Positions 1-7,270 of a stretch of 32,079 nt of DNA are shown here, in pieces. The stretch spans positions 1 to 32,079 of the forward strand of contig CAZKVR010000009.1 in NCBI GenBank assembly GCA_964556395.1, read 5' to 3'. Each line of letters begins with the position of its first letter. Within the stretch, counting starts at the first letter, position 1. The notes under the pieces are model-generated. The model saw nothing but the letters and a program-made list of their open reading frames with translations, was not told the DNA's origin and ran no database searches. The position numbers and the translations under genes are program-made. This stretch comes from WJKR01 sp964556395. GTDB taxonomy: Archaea > Nanobdellota > Nanobdellia > Woesearchaeales > WJKR01.

Positions 1-1080
1 GGTTTGGCTTCGCTCGGAACGCTCCGCCGCAACCTGCTCCTCCAAGCCCGACAAGTTCTTCTGCCTCTCCTTCGCGATAGCCTGCAGCTTCAAAATCCTT
101 GACCGCTGGTACTCGACACTCTCCTCCACCGCGGAGAGCTCACGCTTCCTCTCAGCCACCATAGCCTCGTACGAAGCCGCCTCCTCCTCAGCCTGTTCGA
201 CGCCGAGCCTTTCCGCACGCTCCTCCTTGACCTCGGATACCTTCTCATCGATGCCTTCGGCGGCGGCGCGCACCCCGACGTAGCCGAGGTAGAGGCCGCC
301 CACGATGGCAGCAGTCTTCACCATATTTCTGAGGAACCTGCCCGTCCTGCGACGACGGTACTCCTGCAAATCGCCGATACGGCTGTCATAACGGTCTATC
401 AGGCTGTCGAGCTTTGAACGCTGCTTATCCGACAAGTCGCTCGCCTCGTTGTAGCCCGACAGCCGGGTCCGCATGCTCTCGAGGTCCGACGTGCTCGTGC
501 TCTTCTTCAGCACGTCATTCGCCTCGCGTATGATATTCTCATAACGGGTTGCGCTCTCCTTATGGGCCTCCCGCTCCTCCAGGACGCGGTCGATGTGCCT
601 CTCGATGTTCTCACGCGTCTTCAGAGCACGCTTGTGCACTGACGTGAAGCCGTACTCCTTCGCCAGCCTTGCCGCGTCCCCGACACGCCTCTCCATATTC
701 CTGACATCCTCGACCGCGACCTCATAGGGGTCCTCATCGTGGGCGTTGATGATTTCGTTCTGCGCTTCGGCCACCGCGTCCTCAAGGCTCTCCTTGGCGT
801 ACTCCTTCTTCGCCTTCACCTTGCGTCGGATGCTGATGACGAGCTCTGAAGCCTCGCGGACCTCGTCGTCCTTGGACTGGTCCGCGTAGAGCGCCGCCTT
901 GCGCAACCCATCCAAGTGCCGCTCGTACTCGCGCATGGCGTGCCATTGCTCGCTCATACGCTCCCGGTCGCTGATGTCGAACGGCTGCAACAGGTCGTTC
1001 AGGTCCTTGTCCATCCGCTCCAGGTCGCCTGACTTGTAAGAGCTCAAGAGCTTCTCCAAGTCCTTGTGCCACTCCCTCAC
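1..1080 (-). CDS. Coiled-coil protein with one central membrane segment, 3' end beyond window
   Basis: The minus-strand frame is open from a GTG at 1080 to the left edge, giving 360 codons with no stop, so the C-terminus is missing. The GTG overlaps the TGA of the AAA+ gene (GTGA) and follows a GGGGTGAG ribosome binding site, which decides the start. The first ~235 residues are charged, Glu/Arg/Lys-rich and predicted helical or coiled coil. A single hydrophobic stretch (around MVKTAAIVGGLYLGYVGV, residues ~250-272) could cross the membrane, and another long coiled coil follows. No enzyme motif is visible. As the last visible gene of the six-gene operon it may be a membrane-anchored partner or substrate of the AAA+ ATPase encoded just upstream; that role is inference. 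Family not recognised. Confidence 0.8.
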   Translation of the reverse strand, partial: MREWHKDLEKLLSSYKSGDLERMDKDLNDLLQPFDISDRERMSEQWHAMREYERHLDGLRKAALYADQSKDDEVREASELVISIRRKVKAKKEYAKESLEDAVAEAQNEIINAHDEDPYEVAVEDVRNMERRVGDAARLAKEYGFTSVHKRALKTRENIERHIDRVLEEREAHKESATRYENIIREANDVLKKSTSTSDLESMRTRLSGYNEASDLSDKQRSKLDSLIDRYDSRIGDLQEYRRRRTGRFLRNMVKTAAIVGGLYLGYVGVRAAAEGIDEKVSEVKEERAERLGVEQAEEEAASYEAMVAERKRELSAVEESVEYQRSRILKLQAIAKERQKNLSGLEEQVAAERSERSQT

Positions 1081-2426
1081 GGACGCTCACCCCGCTCCAG
1101 GTACTCCCTCACTGCGGACTCGACGTCGCCGAACGACAGCCTCTCGGCGCCGCGGTCGAGCGCGTAGAGCGCCGCCGACTGGGAGATGTGGCTCACCGCA
1201 CGCGGGTGGACGCCGTCCATCCGCTCGATGAGCGCTCCCAAATCCTCTTCCTTGAAACCCTCATGAGAGAAATGATCGAGGTGGTATCGGAAGATGTCCG
1301 CGTAACGCTCCTTCGGCAACGGCTCGAAATACACCCTGTTAGGTTCGGGGATGCGGCTGATGATCGCCCGGTCGAACTCGTCCTTCATATTCGTGCTCAG
1401 GATGGTCGCCACCTTGCCCGACGTCTTAACCCCGTCGAGGGTGGTGAGGAACTCGGTCGTCACGTCGAGCTTGAGCTCGGCCTCGCGTGACCCTCGCTTG
1501 TAGCAGATGGTGTCCGCCTCGTCGATGAACACGATGGACGCGTCGTGCTGGCTCGCGTCCTTGTACGTCTGCGCCAGCTTGTTCTTGCCCTCGCCGTGCA
1601 ACGACTGGACGAAGTCCGAGCCCACGACGGTGAAGAACGGGATGTCCAGTTCTCCCGCGATCGCCTGCGCGAAGTACGTCTTCCCGGTGCCTGGCGGGCC
1701 GTAGAACAGGAAGTTGTAGTTGTCCTTCAGCTTCTCAGGGCGCTCCTTCAACGAACGCCACTCCTCAGGCCTGCTCAAGGGGTTGACGAGGTAGCGCTTC
1801 ACCAAGGCCTTCTGGTCGTCCAATCCTATCACGTCCGCGAAACCGTGCGTCGCCTTGGTCTTCGCAGCCGTGTCGGCGTTCTTACCGTTCCTGTTGACCG
1901 TCATCTCGTTCCGGTCGCCCCTGACGTCCTGCTGCAACGAGTACTCCGGCAACGACGTCGCCGTAGCCTTCCGCACGTTGTCGAAGAACTCCATCGCGTA
2001 GTTCACCACGCCCTGCTCGTTGCTGATGATGTCCTCCTTGACGGCCTGACGGTAAGACTTCACGAACCGGTCCATCAGCCCCTTGGCGTCGGCCACGCCC
2101 TTCAACGGCCCGTGGTCCGCCTTGCCGTAGAGCTGGACCGTGCTCACCGCCTCCAGGTCGTCGGCCACGCTCTTCGCGAGTTCGTGGAGCACGATGGTGC
2201 GCTTGTCGCCGCCCTCTGTCTCGACGAGGTCCTTGAAGTGGTCCTCCAAGAGGTATCCCTTGCCGAAGCCCTCGACGAGCGAGCTGAACAGGCGTGACAT
2301 CTTCGGAGGAGTGTACGACGCTCCTCCGAACCGGTTGGCGCTGGCGAAGAAGGACGAGTCCTCCAGGTTGTTGGAGGCCTTCGTCTCGCTCTTCCTCAAC
2401 AGGCGTTCAAGCGAGTCGTTCATCAT
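1077..2426 (-). CDS. AAA+ ATPase (single AAA domain, Vps4/CDC48-like class)
   Basis: A roughly 449-residue protein with one C-terminal AAA+ module. Numbered from the GTG at 2429, it shows Walker A GPPGTGKT (~244-251), Walker B IVFIDEAD (~299-306), a sensor-1 Asn in STNMKD (~347) and a candidate arginine finger in FDRAIISR (~359). Such ATPases remodel or unfold protein partners. The equivalent of pore loop 1 reads SDFVQSLHGEG, without the usual aromatic-Val-Gly, so substrate gripping may differ. The ~195 N-terminal residues match no family I recognise and probably select the partner. The start is ambiguous among GTG 2429, ATG 2426 and ATG 2423. ATG 2426 shares its A with the upstream TGA (TGATG) and sits 5 nt after GAGG. 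The gene lies between two coiled-coil genes in one operon. Confidence 0.92.
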   Translation of the reverse strand: MMNDSLERLLRKSETKASNNLEDSSFFASANRFGGASYTPPKMSRLFSSLVEGFGKGYLLEDHFKDLVETEGGDKRTIVLHELAKSVADDLEAVSTVQLYGKADHGPLKGVADAKGLMDRFVKSYRQAVKEDIISNEQGVVNYAMEFFDNVRKATATSLPEYSLQQDVRGDRNEMTVNRNGKNADTAAKTKATHGFADVIGLDDQKALVKRYLVNPLSRPEEWRSLKERPEKLKDNYNFLFYGPPGTGKTYFAQAIAGELDIPFFTVVGSDFVQSLHGEGKNKLAQTYKDASQHDASIVFIDEADTICYKRGSREAELKLDVTTEFLTTLDGVKTSGKVATILSTNMKDEFDRAIISRIPEPNRVYFEPLPKERYADIFRYHLDHFSHEGFKEEDLGALIERMDGVHPRAVSHISQSAALYALDRGAERLSFGDVESAVREYLERGERP

Positions 2427-3499
2427 CACTTCCTCATACGGCGGTCCTTGATGATATTGCTCGCCTCATCGAACAACTGGGTGTTGTAGTGCTTCTGCTC
2501 CTCCTTGTACTTGTTCAGGTTCTGCTCGTGCTGCTGTATCTTGCTCGTGTCGATCATGTTCCGCTCAGGGTTGTAGCTCATGTTCTGGCTCAGCATCATG
2601 TTCTGCTCCATCCGCGCGTCGGTCATCTCCCCGGTGGCTTGCGTCATCTTGTCGGCGAGCTTGTTCAGACGGTTCATGTAGTCCGTGAGCTGGACGAGCG
2701 GCCCCATGCTCTGGACCTCGCTGTGAAAGTACTCGACGTTGCTCTCCATGTTCGACAGGCGCGTCTCCAACGCCTTGTAGTTCTCCTTCAGGCTGTCCAC
2801 GTTGTTCTGCGTGCTCTGGAGCTGCTTGTCGTAGATGACGATGCGCTCGGCGACGTGCTTCTTGGTGCGGTAGACTTTTTCGGACTGCTCTGTCAGGTCG
2901 TTGATGACCTTGTTCAGCTTGCGCTTCTCGTCGCTCGTCTGGTCGTCGTACTTGCTCTTCATCTCCGCTTCCTTGACCAGCTGGTGCAGTTTCTTCTCCT
3001 TCTCGTTGCACCGCTCGAAGATGTACTCGTGCTCGTCGTACTGGTCCTTCAGCTTGTCCAGGAAAGCCTCAACCTGCCTGACGCCACCGTTGATGTCAGG
3101 CAAGCCTTCCTTGATGGTCTTGATATGGTTCCGTGCGTCCTCATAGATTTGCTCGCCACGCTCTATCAGGCCCGGCTCGCCCTTCACCTTCTTCTTCCGC
3201 TTGCCGCCGAACAGCCTCGTCTTGACGTCACGGATGTAGTTGTTGATGACCCCTTCGACCCGTTCCTCTTCCTCGTGGTCGTCGGTACCGAAGAACTTCT
3301 TCTGCACCTCGTCGAGGTTCTTCGCGACGTCCTTCACGCTGCTGTACGACTCTCCGAAGTTAGGCGTCGTCGGGATGTCTCCCACGAGGTCGTTGAGGCT
3401 GGCGTTGTCGTTTATCAGGTCGTCTATCGAGCTGTTGCCTTTCATCTGCTCCTGGGCTCGCTGCGCGAACTCCTGCGTGTTCCCTTGATCCGTCTCCAT
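2426..3499 (-). CDS. Soluble coiled-coil protein of the AAA+ operon
   Basis: A 357-residue protein rich in Lys, Glu, Gln and Asn. It has long heptad-like helical stretches from about residue 95 to the end, no signal peptide and no membrane segment. A basic patch (FGGKRKKKVKGE, ~98-109) lies before the coiled coil. The ATG at 3499 is preceded by GGAGG at 8 nt spacing. The stop overlaps the AAA+ start, implying translational coupling. No family recognised; the architecture suits a structural rod, an adaptor or a DNA-associated SMC-like protein, but it has no ATPase head, so it is not an SMC. A strong hairpin at 3513-3540 lies just upstream of its ribosome binding site. Confidence 0.85.
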   Translation of the reverse strand: METDQGNTQEFAQRAQEQMKGNSSIDDLINDNASLNDLVGDIPTTPNFGESYSSVKDVAKNLDEVQKKFFGTDDHEEEERVEGVINNYIRDVKTRLFGGKRKKKVKGEPGLIERGEQIYEDARNHIKTIKEGLPDINGGVRQVEAFLDKLKDQYDEHEYIFERCNEKEKKLHQLVKEAEMKSKYDDQTSDEKRKLNKVINDLTEQSEKVYRTKKHVAERIVIYDKQLQSTQNNVDSLKENYKALETRLSNMESNVEYFHSEVQSMGPLVQLTDYMNRLNKLADKMTQATGEMTDARMEQNMMLSQNMSYNPERNMIDTSKIQQHEQNLNKYKEEQKHYNTQLFDEASNIIKDRRMRK

Positions 3500-3512
3500 C
3501 TTGTGTTCCTCC

Positions 3513-3540
3513 GGCGCAGCGCTGTCGCTACAGCTGCGCC
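3513..3540 (-). promoter_or_regulatory. GC-rich hairpin upstream of the coiled-coil gene's RBS
   Basis: GGCGCAGC at 3513-3520 is exactly complementary to GCTGCGCC at 3533-3540, with a further TGT/ACA pairing inside, and it ends about 2 nt before the GGAGG ribosome binding site of the gene starting at 3499. It occupies most of the only sizeable gap (60 nt) inside the operon. Possible roles are mRNA processing, differential stability or control of ribosome access; none is shown by sequence alone. Confidence 0.6.
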
Positions 3541-3559
3541 TCTTGTTGTCTTGTGATCG

Positions 3560-4030
3560 TCACTCCTTGTATGCCTTGATACGGTCTTCCAGGGTCCTCG
3601 TGAACCTGCCCGGCGGCTTGGTGACGTACGCCCGTAGCTGGTGGCTGCGCCGCCAGTCCAGCCGCGCCAGGCCTTCCCGGCCCACCAGCTTGATGCCGGC
3701 TTTCCGCGCGTACGCTTGGGCCCGCGTGTCGTACCCTGTGTTCGTCACCATCACGCCTTTGCGTGAGGGGATGCCGTGTAGCTTGAGCTTGGCGGCGAAC
3801 GCGCTCACGTCCTGCAAGGGCACCTTGCTCCCGTCGCCGTGGTACTTGCACTCCACGTATGTCTTCCCTACCAGCCCGTAGGCGACGTCGAACTGCGAGT
3901 GGGCTTGTCCGTGCTTTGTCTTCTTCCGCTTGTGCACGTCGTGCTCTACCTTGAGCTTGCCGAGCTCATCGTAGAGCTTCGCCACCCACTTCTCGAACGT
4001 CAATCCGCGGCTTGTAGGTGTCGTCGCCAA
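3560..4030 (-). CDS. Mrr-like PD-(D/E)XK restriction-endonuclease-fold protein
   Basis: A 156-residue protein with the small archaeal Mrr/type IV restriction endonuclease pattern: an N-terminal helix with FEKWVAKLYDELG, then QFDVAY with Asp48, then KTYVECKYH giving E60-x-K62, followed by the helix-strand pattern LQDVSAFAAKL and KGVMVTNTGY. In this fold the Asp, Glu and Lys bind Mg2+ and cleave DNA; all three are present, so it is probably active. There is no HTH or methyl-recognition domain, so targeting may come from partners. The start is TTG at 4030, six bases after GAGGG, and lies 65 nt inside the preceding 74-residue gene. Its place between membrane-protein genes and coiled-coil/AAA+ genes suggests DNA defence or processing at the membrane (inference). 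A Holliday-junction resolvase-like role is an alternative. Confidence 0.82.
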   Translation of the reverse strand: MATTPTSRGLTFEKWVAKLYDELGKLKVEHDVHKRKKTKHGQAHSQFDVAYGLVGKTYVECKYHGDGSKVPLQDVSAFAAKLKLHGIPSRKGVMVTNTGYDTRAQAYARKAGIKLVGREGLARLDWRRSHQLRAYVTKPPGRFTRTLEDRIKAYKE

Positions 4031-4190
4031 TCGTGTCCCTCTGGATGTATGTCTCCTCTATCGCGGGGCGCTTGTAGTCTTCCTGGTGCTCCGCGTACGC
4101 CACGTCGTTGCACGCCTTGGCGACGTAGTACGTCGCGACGCAGGCGACTCCTAGCTTGACGACGCGTTTCGCCTTGTGGAACAATCCCAT
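3966..4190 (-). CDS. Small membrane-anchored protein, unknown
   Basis: A 74-residue protein. A basic N-terminus (HKAKRVVK) precedes one hydrophobic segment (LGVACVATYYVAKAC, residues ~13-27), followed by a polar acidic tail. The ATG at 4190 directly follows the TAG of the upstream gene (TAGATG) and has a GGAGGG ribosome binding site within the end of that gene. The 3' end overlaps the nuclease gene by 65 nt in another frame, which makes translational coupling likely. Not recognised; it resembles the 185-residue upstream protein in layout (short cytoplasmic N-terminus, one membrane helix, soluble tail). Confidence 0.65.
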   Translation of the reverse strand: MGLFHKAKRVVKLGVACVATYYVAKACNDVAYAEHQEDYKRPAIEETYIQRDTIGDDTYKPRIDVREVGGEALR

Positions 4191-4748
4191 CTATCGCCCT
4201 CCGGGTATCGTGTCCGTCATGATGGTGTCCGGTTGCTCGTCCTTGTCGACGTAGTCCTTGACGCGGTCGTAGCCCTTGTCCAAGGTCTCCTTCGTCGCGT
4301 CCCAGGCGTCACCCGCCTTGTCCTTGAAACGGTGCAGGCCTCGCTTCACGTCTTGCCACGTGTCGTTCGCCTCGTCCTTGGCGCGCTCCGGGACCGTGTA
4401 GCCGATCCTGCCGCCCTGCTTGATCGGGCCTGCGTTGATGGTGTCTCCCGGTGTCACCTTGACCATGTATCCTTGGATGGTCTTCTCGGCTGAGTCCTTG
4501 TGCAGTATCGGTTCATACTCGTAGAACGTCGGGTCTGAGTCCTGCTTCCATGCGTAGCCGTCCAGCGCCGCCTCCTTGATCTCGCTCCTGATCTCGCGTT
4601 CTTGCAGCGTGTCGTTCTTCATCTCGTGGCGCATGCCTGCGTAGAAGGCGCCCGCGCCGATGAGGCCTGCGAGCGCTAGCTTCCGCATCGCCCGTCCGAA
4701 GCCTCCTCCCCTTTGTTCCACCTTGTTCTCCAAGTCGTCCTCAGTCAT
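4191..4748 (-). CDS. Membrane-anchored protein with amphipathic C-terminal helices, first operon gene
   Basis: A 185-residue protein. An acidic N-terminus and a Gly/Arg linker lead into one membrane segment (LALAGLIGAGAFYAGM, ~28-43). A middle domain of ~70 residues follows, then an amphipathic 11-mer-like region (around WQDVKRGLHRFKDKAGDAWD, ~130-170) resembling LEA or apolipoprotein helices. The ATG at 4748 follows GGTGA by 7 nt. A TATA box at 4781-4788 makes it the first gene of the leftward operon reaching the window edge. No family recognised; the surface-helix tail could bind lipid or protein. Confidence 0.8.
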   Translation of the reverse strand: MTEDDLENKVEQRGGGFGRAMRKLALAGLIGAGAFYAGMRHEMKNDTLQEREIRSEIKEAALDGYAWKQDSDPTFYEYEPILHKDSAEKTIQGYMVKVTPGDTINAGPIKQGGRIGYTVPERAKDEANDTWQDVKRGLHRFKDKAGDAWDATKETLDKGYDRVKDYVDKDEQPDTIMTDTIPGGR

Positions 4749-4780
4749 GTTATCGTCACCGCCTTTCAGGTGGATGCGGC

Positions 4781-4788
4781 GTTTAAAA
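4781..4788 (-). promoter_or_regulatory. TATA box of the AAA+/nuclease operon
   Basis: On the minus strand the sequence TTTTAAAC lies ~35 nt before the ATG at 4748. A start of transcription 25 nt downstream would leave a ~10-nt leader containing the GGTGA ribosome binding site. Confidence 0.6.
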
Positions 4789-4793
4789 TGTCT

Positions 4794-5279
4794 TTATGGA
4801 GAATTCTCGGAATCATTGGTCTCGTCGTCGGAAACCATTCGGTCTTCTTGCTTCGGTAGCCATCCTTCCTGCAGCACTGGCTCGAGGACCCGGTGGACGT
4901 TGACTTCCTCGCACCCTTCCTTGTGCAGGGCTTCCTTGCACTCCTCTTCTTCCCGGAGGCTTCGGAACACCATGTCCGCGCCGACCGCGCCGCCTTCGAG
5001 GAGGAAGACGTTGTTCGCGTTCCCATGTCCTTTGAGGAATGTCGCCAGGCTTTCGGGGTCTTGGTGGGTGCAGTGGATGTATGACCGGAAGGGGTAGCCT
5101 AGCTTGGCGTGGTCGAGGAGCGAGGTGTAGCGTTCCACGAGGTCCTTGTCGAGCTTGTGGACGTGCTCGAACACCGTGCTCGTCGCCAGGCCTTCCTCGC
5201 GGCCGATGGCGGCGAGGGTCTTCCGGCTGTCCTGCCTGAGGTGTCGTAGGATGTCGTGAGCACGCGGTCCTCGTCCCAT
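4794..5279 (-). CDS. Lrp/AsnC-like winged-helix transcription regulator
   Basis: A 161-residue protein. Residues ~7-60 form an Lrp-type HTH (HDILRHLRQDSRKTLAAIG, then GLATSTVFEHVHKLDKD as the recognition helix). A C-terminal part with the alternating strand/helix pattern of a RAM/Lrp ligand-binding domain begins at PFRSYIHCTHQDPESL. Lrp proteins bind DNA as dimers or octamers and sense small molecules. The C-terminal domain ends in an unusual acidic tail (ETNDSENS). ATG 5279 lies ~25 nt from a TATA box, so the mRNA is probably leaderless. It lies upstream of, and codirectional with, the AAA+ operon, which has its own promoter; it could regulate that operon (inference). Confidence 0.8.
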   Translation of the reverse strand: MGRGPRAHDILRHLRQDSRKTLAAIGREEGLATSTVFEHVHKLDKDLVERYTSLLDHAKLGYPFRSYIHCTHQDPESLATFLKGHGNANNVFLLEGGAVGADMVFRSLREEEECKEALHKEGCEEVNVHRVLEPVLQEGWLPKQEDRMVSDDETNDSENSP

Positions 5280-5300
5280 GCCTCTTACGCTGTGGGTTCC

Positions 5301-5308
5301 GTTTAAAG
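5301..5308 (-). promoter_or_regulatory. TATA box for the Lrp-like gene
   Basis: The minus-strand sequence CTTTAAAC is centred ~26 nt before the ATG at 5279, the spacing expected of a leaderless archaeal transcript. Confidence 0.6.
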
Positions 5309-5363
5309 AGCCTATCCCTTGAAGTTCCGGAAATATTCTCTTCCCATAGGAAGGGTTTCGTCA

Positions 5364-6002
5364 CTACTTCAGAACGGTGCCTGCCTTGAGGCGCCAGCAG
5401 TAGAGGTCGAACTCTGCTATGGTCATGCCCGCTTCGGCTGCCAGTCTTGCGAAGGTCTTCTCTAGCGCGAGGTATCTTTTCGGCGTCAACGCCTTGCCGT
5501 CCGCTCTTACGTGGCCGTGCTCTTCCATCAACGCCTTGACGTGGCGGTCGATGATGGCGACGCCGTCGTGGCCGGTGTTGCGTAGGTAGTGGCTGGCTTC
5601 CTTCATCCCTAGGCCTTTGACGTTCCTCGCGAGCCAGTCGCGCGCTTCCTTGACGTCCTCGGCCGTTTTCTCTTTGATGGTCTGCTTGAGGTCTCCGTGC
5701 TTCCTGGCTTCGGCGATGTAGCTTGCTTTCGTGTTGTGGAAGCGGTGGCCGTGGCTTTGTATGGCTTGGGCGAGTGCTGGTTGCGTGAGCGTGAGCAGTT
5801 TGTCTTTCCCTAGTTCTTCTTGTATCTTGGCGGCCGTGGCTCCTTTCGCGTTCGCCGCCAGGAGGCAGAAGCATAGTTCCGAGAACCAGTCCTCCTCGTC
5901 CTTGTCCTTGAAGGATCTGAAGCTCTCGAGCCGTTCCCGTACTTGTTTTCTCGTGTCCTTGTCCTGGCGTATCTCCTTCACCGCTCCTGGCAGTCCTCGC
6001 AT
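5364..6002 (-). CDS. ogg: 8-oxoguanine DNA glycosylase/AP lyase, Ogg2 family
   Basis: A 212-residue protein matching the archaeal Ogg2 family in length and order of motifs. ELCFCLLAANAKG (~42-54) is the conserved N-terminal helix. The helix-hairpin-helix is VKGLGMKEASHYLRN, with catalytic Lys134, followed by VAIIDRHV with Asp152. The 18-residue Lys-Asp spacing is as in the Methanocaldococcus enzyme. It removes 8-oxoguanine from oxidised DNA and nicks the abasic site (base excision repair). The gene stands alone, with a TATA box ~26 nt before the ATG and therefore probably a leaderless mRNA. An inverted repeat (CTTCC-CATA-GGAAG, 5341-5354) after the stop may aid termination. Confidence 0.93.
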   Translation of the reverse strand: MRGLPGAVKEIRQDKDTRKQVRERLESFRSFKDKDEEDWFSELCFCLLAANAKGATAAKIQEELGKDKLLTLTQPALAQAIQSHGHRFHNTKASYIAEARKHGDLKQTIKEKTAEDVKEARDWLARNVKGLGMKEASHYLRNTGHDGVAIIDRHVKALMEEHGHVRADGKALTPKRYLALEKTFARLAAEAGMTIAEFDLYCWRLKAGTVLK

Positions 6003-6023
6003 CCGGGGGTAGTGGTTCTTTCG

Positions 6024-6032
6024 GGTTTAAAT
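6024..6032 (-). promoter_or_regulatory. TATA box for ogg
   Basis: The minus-strand ATTTAAACC lies ~26 nt upstream of the ATG at 6002, indicating a leaderless transcript. Confidence 0.6.
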
Positions 6033-6046
6033 CCCTGTTCCATAAA

Positions 6047-6056
6047 GCTTAAATAG
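6047..6056 (+). promoter_or_regulatory. TATA box for the 43-residue miniprotein
   Basis: GCTTAAATAG precedes a short AT-rich leader that carries GAGGTG ahead of ATG 6092. It is divergent from and close to the ogg promoter. Confidence 0.5.
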
Positions 6057-6091
6057 ATATATGATATTATTTTCATTTGAGGTGGTTGGGA

Positions 6092-6223
6092 ATGATGTAC
6101 AAGACAAAACACGGCAACATCCTGGACGAGCACGAGCTCAACCAGATGCACCCGCACGAGATCGAAGAGCAAGGCATCCACGCGGCGGACCACTGGGCCG
6201 GATGGCACGACGAAGAGGCGTAA
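6092..6223 (+). CDS. 43-residue His- and acid-rich miniprotein
   Basis: A short gene with its own TATA box (6047-6056), ribosome binding site GAGGTG at 6079-6084 and two consecutive ATGs (6092, 6095). The product begins MMYKTKHGNILDEHELNQMH and ends HAADHWAGWHDEEA: six His, many Glu/Asp and two Trp in 43 residues, with no Cys. Codon use matches the GC-rich neighbours. The stop is 3 nt from the stop of the converging HD hydrolase gene. The His/acidic pattern could bind metal, but that is speculation; no family recognised. The promoter, RBS, codon use and tight convergent packing argue that it is real. Confidence 0.65.
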   Translation: MMYKTKHGNILDEHELNQMHPHEIEEQGIHAADHWAGWHDEEA

Positions 6224-6226
6224 GCC

Positions 6227-6808
6227 TCAACCCTTTTCTTCTTCCCCGAAGACATCCTCCAACGCCGCCCGGTAGAGCCGCCACATACGCGTATGGCCGA
6301 GCCGCGCCCCAAACACATCCGCGAGCGTACGGAAATACCACTCCTGCGACCCCCTGTCAGCATGGAAATGGCTCCAGACAGCCACGCCATCCATCGTCAG
6401 GTCATCCCGCAAGGAGGAAAGATTGGACAGCTTGTCAGCCAGCTCGATCAAAAGCACGTCATGGTCCGCCCGGCGACACGCAGCGATGATGGACTCCTTA
6501 CGACGCCTCCACGACGCCTTCAAGACATCCAAGCCCTTGTCAGGCGTGTTCTCAGGCTCGGTGCAGAACTCCACCAATTGCCGGACGCGAGAGCCGAAGC
6601 GGCGCTCCACGTCAGCTGCTGAGACTTTCGTATCCTCGATCGTGTCATGCAAGATACCGGCGATGACCACATCCTCCTCGGCCCGGTCGTACATCAGGAA
6701 CTTCATCACATCCAACAAGTGGATGACGAAGGGGATGCCCGACACCTTCCGCCGCTGGCCCTCGTGCGCCTCGATGGCGAAGCGCAACGCGTCATCGATA
6801 CGGGACAT
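6227..6808 (-). CDS. HD-domain hydrolase, SpoT/MESH1-like (small alarmone hydrolase type)
   Basis: A 193-residue protein with the hydrolase half of RelA/SpoT proteins: GQRRKVSGIPFVIHLLDV (His30), GILHDTIEDT (His54, Asp55, then Glu58-Asp59), FGSRVRQLVE, and LLIELADKLSNL (Asp125). In SpoT/MESH1 these residues hold Mn2+ and remove the 3'-pyrophosphate of (p)ppGpp, or the 2'-phosphate of NADPH in MESH1. There is no synthetase, TGS or ACT domain, so it is a stand-alone hydrolase. The true substrate in an archaeon is open. The region after ~135 is a family-atypical helical tail. TATA at 6831-6840, ~25 nt upstream, makes the mRNA leaderless. Confidence 0.85.
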   Translation of the reverse strand: MSRIDDALRFAIEAHEGQRRKVSGIPFVIHLLDVMKFLMYDRAEEDVVIAGILHDTIEDTKVSAADVERRFGSRVRQLVEFCTEPENTPDKGLDVLKASWRRRKESIIAACRRADHDVLLIELADKLSNLSSLRDDLTMDGVAVWSHFHADRGSQEWYFRTLADVFGARLGHTRMWRLYRAALEDVFGEEEKG

Positions 6809-6830
6809 GGCACCCGAAGAACAAGAAGAG

Positions 6831-6840
6831 GTTTAAATAA
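6831..6840 (-). promoter_or_regulatory. TATA box for the HD hydrolase
   Basis: Minus-strand TTATTTAAAC lies ~25-30 nt before the ATG at 6808; leaderless arrangement. Confidence 0.6.
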
Positions 6841-6929
6841 CCTACGGTATACGCCGATACGGGGAGTGCACGCGACATCTACGAAAAACTACGAAGGAGG
6901 CGTACTCGAGGCCTACGAGCGATGAGACC

Positions 6930-7250
6930 TCACTCCGGCACGCAGCACACGTGCAACGACGTGAACCCTGCCACTTCGCCCTGGACAGACTCGCCTTCGG
7001 CGCAACGATCGCCGCCGCCGTAATCAACAGCTTTGCCGTCCATCGCCTGGCAGTCATCAGCCGTCATGAGATCGACCGACTCGCCTTCCTCGGGGCAGTA
7101 AGAGTTCCAAGGCTCGAGACACTCCTCAAGCGTCGGGCACCACTCCTCATCCTTCGTACAGCCATACTCATCAAGCTTGGAGCCGGAGTCGAAGAGAGCA
7201 CACCCTGACAGCAACAATGACAACGACACCAGCAATACCATCCACTTCAT
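6930..7250 (-). CDS. Small Cys-rich lipoprotein, unknown
   Basis: A 106-residue precursor. The hydrophobic signal peptide MKWMVLLVSLSLLLSGC ends in a lipobox (LSGC, Cys17), so the mature protein is probably lipid-anchored outside the cell. The mature part has about eight further Cys in a Glu/Asp-rich context (for example YGCTKDEEWCPTLEEC and the C-terminal VCCVPE), suggesting disulfides. Not recognised. TATA TTTTATATTA at 7271-7280 lies ~25 nt upstream. The 6841-6929 gap after its stop shows no convincing gene. Confidence 0.75.
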   Translation of the reverse strand: MKWMVLLVSLSLLLSGCALFDSGSKLDEYGCTKDEEWCPTLEECLEPWNSYCPEEGESVDLMTADDCQAMDGKAVDYGGGDRCAEGESVQGEVAGFTSLHVCCVPE

Positions 7251-7270
7251 ATCCTATGCCTGTAAGGTGG

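Noticed and set aside
1188..3556. Long plus-strand open frames opposite the AAA+ and coiled-coil genes
   Set aside because: They are antisense shadows of GC-rich genes: Leu/Val/Arg-rich products with no motifs, no ribosome binding sites or promoters.
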